DNA of 64,000 nt, from positions 1 to 64,000 of the forward strand of contig NZ_JADCUC010000001.1 of NCBI RefSeq assembly GCF_016464365.1. Reading direction: 5' to 3'. Each line of letters opens with the position of its first letter. The first letter of the stretch is position 1. The position numbers were made by a program, and so were the translations under genes. Source of the DNA: Sandaracinobacteroides hominis. GTDB taxonomy: Bacteria; Pseudomonadota; Alphaproteobacteria; Sphingomonadales; Sphingomonadaceae. Of the stretch, positions 62,081 to 64,000 are shown piece by piece. Below the pieces are notes generated by a model. The model was not told the origin of the DNA. It worked only from the letters and a program-made list of their open reading frames with translations, and made no database searches.

Positions 62081-64000
62081 GTGAGCTCCAGACCCGGCCT
62101 CACCACCATCCCCGGCTGGCGGCCGTTCGCCGACGACCTTGCCGCCGGCCTCATCGCCCGCCACCCCGATCCACTTGATCTCGCCCGCGTGCACATTCTG
62201 CTCCCCACCCGCCGCGCCGTCCGCGCGCTGGGCGATGCCTTCGTCCGCCAGTCCGAAGGCAAGGCGCTGCTGCTGCCCCGCCTCGCCCCGGTGGGAGACG
62301 TGGAGAGCGACGATTTCTCCGATCAGTCTCCGGGCGCCTTCGCCGAAACACTGGAAGGTCCCGCCGAAGCGCTGCCCCCCGTCGCCCCGCACGCCCGCCG
62401 CCTCGCCCTGGCAAAAATTCTCGCCGGCCCCTTCGATCTCGCCGCTGCCGAAGCCCTCGCGCTCGCCAACCAACTCGCCGCCACGCTCGACGCGCTCGAA
62501 ATCGAAGGCCGCCGCGCCGCCGACATCGCCGAGGCAGTCCCGGAAGGCGAACTGCAGGGCCATTGGCAGAAAAATGCCCGCATTCTCGAAGCGCTGATGC
62601 GCTTCTGGCCGGAACTGTTGGCCGAACGCGGTGTCATGGACTCCAGCGCCCGCCGCAACCTGCAACTGGCAGCGCTCACCGCCCGCTATGCCGCCGCCCC
62701 GCCGGCGCACCCGGTCTTCCTCGCCGGTTTCGCCAGCGCCCCGCCCGCGCTCGCCCGCCTCGCCCGCGTCCTCGTGCGCAGCCCCGGCTGCGGCCTCATC
62801 CTCCCCGGCTTCGATACCGGCCTCGACGCCGACACCTGGGAGATGATACACGGCTCCGACAGCGAACCCGGCCTCGAAACCCATCCGCAGTTCGGCATGG
62901 CCCAGCTGCTGCGCAGGGCCGATGTCTCGCCGCTGGAGGTCGAGCCCTGGCCGCACCAGTCGCCGCTCCCCGGCAGCAGCCCCGCCCGCGCCGCGCTGGC
63001 CGGCCGCGCGATGCAGCCCCCCGAACTCAGTGGCGAACGCAGCGAGCCCGCCGCCCCCGAGGCGCTAGCCGGCCTGCGCCTCGTCGAAACAGCCAATTCC
63101 GCCGAGGAAGCGCTCGTGATCGCCCTCGCGCTCCGGCAGGTCGCCGAGCGTCCGGGCACCACCGCCGCTCTCGTCACCCCGGACCGCGCGCTCGCGCGGC
63201 GCGTGACCGTCCAGCTGAAGCGCTTCGGCATCGACATCGACGACTCCGCCGGCACGCCGCTAGCCGTCAGCCCGCCCGGCAGCCTGCTCGTCGCCATCGC
63301 CGCCGCGGCCGGCGAACGCTTCGCGCCCGTCCCGCTCCTCGCCCTGCTGCAACATCCGCTCGTCCGTGCCGGCGCGGACCGCCTGCACTGGCTGAACCGG
63401 GTCCGCAGCCTCGATCTTGCCGCCCTGCACGGTCTGCGCCCGCCGCCCGGGCTCGAAGGCATTTCCCGGCGCCTCGCCTACAACAAGGCCGCCCCCGATC
63501 TCAGAGACTGGTGGGCCGAAGAAGCCGCGCCGCTGATCGCCCCGCTCGACCGAATCCCCGCCAACGCCGAAGCTCTCGTCGACCAGCTCCGCGCCGTCGC
63601 CCACGCCCTCGCCGGTGATGCGCTTTGGGCTGGGGAGGGTGGCCGCACCCTCGCCCGCCTGTTCGAAGCGCTAGAAGCCTCCCGCGCCGACCTCGCCAGC
63701 CTTCCCATCGAAGCTGCAGACGCCGCCGCCTTCGCCACCGCGCTGATGTCCGGCGAAACCGTCCGTCCGCGCGCTTCTAAGCACCCGCAACTCGCCATCT
63801 GGGGCCCGCTCGAAGCCCGGCTGCAATCGGCGGACCTGCTCATCATGGGCGGCCTCAACGAAGGCGTCTGGCCCGGCACGCCCGCTCCGGATCCCTTCCT
63901 CGCGCCGGCCATCCGCCGCGCGCTGGGCCTCCCCGGCCTTGCCCGCCGCACCGGCCTGCAGGCGCATGACTTCGTCTCCGGTCTCGGCGCCCGCGAAGTA
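62081..64000 (+). CDS. addB: Double-strand break repair protein AddB, N-terminal part (runs off window)
   Basis: At least 640 residues from GTG 62081, 1 bp after murU, open to the window end. LTTIPGWRPFADDLAAGLIA, HILLPTRRAVRALGDAFV, LLLPRLAPVGDVESDDFSD, ETANSAEEALVIALALRQVA and LLIMGGLNEGVWPGTPAPDP are typical of alphaproteobacterial AddB, an inactivated helicase-fold/nuclease partner of AddA in recombinational repair. The C-terminal nuclease domain and addA should follow outside the window. Confidence 0.93.
   Translation, partial: MSSRPGLTTIPGWRPFADDLAAGLIARHPDPLDLARVHILLPTRRAVRALGDAFVRQSEGKALLLPRLAPVGDVESDDFSDQSPGAFAETLEGPAEALPPVAPHARRLALAKILAGPFDLAAAEALALANQLAATLDALEIEGRRAADIAEAVPEGELQGHWQKNARILEALMRFWPELLAERGVMDSSARRNLQLAALTARYAAAPPAHPVFLAGFASAPPALARLARVLVRSPGCGLILPGFDTGLDADTWEMIHGSDSEPGLETHPQFGMAQLLRRADVSPLEVEPWPHQSPLPGSSPARAALAGRAMQPPELSGERSEPAAPEALAGLRLVETANSAEEALVIALALRQVAERPGTTAALVTPDRALARRVTVQLKRFGIDIDDSAGTPLAVSPPGSLLVAIAAAAGERFAPVPLLALLQHPLVRAGADRLHWLNRVRSLDLAALHGLRPPPGLEGISRRLAYNKAAPDLRDWWAEEAAPLIAPLDRIPANAEALVDQLRAVAHALAGDALWAGEGGRTLARLFEALEASRADLASLPIEAADAAAFATALMSGETVRPRASKHPQLAIWGPLEARLQSADLLIMGGLNEGVWPGTPAPDPFLAPAIRRALGLPGLARRTGLQAHDFVSGLGAREV

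Overview
The window is GC-rich DNA from an alphaproteobacterium, most likely of the Sphingomonadales. The grounds are four TonB-dependent receptor genes (one broken), a CehA/McbA-type metallohydrolase paired with a receptor, GTG/TTG starts and ATGA gene overlaps throughout, and the order rpmH-rnpA-yidD-yidC-engB. The genus cannot be fixed from the sequence alone.

Layout. 1-7.5 kb: an IS5-family transposase tail, an acyl-CoA dehydrogenase, the ribosomal protein L34 / RNase P / membrane-insertion cluster, a nitronate-monooxygenase-like flavoprotein and an OmpA-like protein. 7.5-25.4 kb: accessory DNA full of scars. An IS3 element abuts the C-terminal stub of an AsmA-family gene. Next come a ClpK-type disaggregase and a truncated ribosome-hibernation-factor-like gene, which run head-on into an arsenic operon (arsR-arsC-acr3) whose arsH is cut to 41 codons. 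Then come an unidentified divergent gene pair, an IS21 element, a TonB receptor missing its barrel C-terminus, a MarR regulator, two flavin monooxygenase genes, and stubs of an integrase and a saccharopine-dehydrogenase-like gene.

25.7-36.6 kb: metal and siderophore uptake functions. These are a receptor with a secreted PHP metallohydrolase; a second receptor forming an overlapping operon with an esterase, two small membrane proteins and a PepSY protein; and an NDH-2 NADH dehydrogenase. 36.5-43.9 kb: what looks like a zinc-starvation regulon. folE diverges from a GTPase metallochaperone (COG0523)-cysS-hisI operon across a 21-bp perfect palindrome. Related 17-bp motifs lie in front of a TonB receptor at 42.9 kb and a small secreted ORF at 36.7 kb. 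This hisI encodes Asp where the family has a zinc-binding Cys. I consider this block the most interesting part of the window.

44-47.7 kb: recombination debris (two partial tyrosine recombinases, a decayed IS3-family element), a SRAP-fold protein lacking the catalytic residues, an NTF2-like protein and a tRNA with anticodon CAU. 47.7-64 kb: core chromosome. It holds an Mla/Pqi-type lipid transport operon, a secreted nuclease with an in-frame 27-bp triplication, a HAD phosphatase, msrPQ, an aspartate aminotransferase, fused pabB-pabC, a MscS channel, ahcY, tsaE (no ordinary start codon), amgK-murU and the start of addB, which runs off the window.
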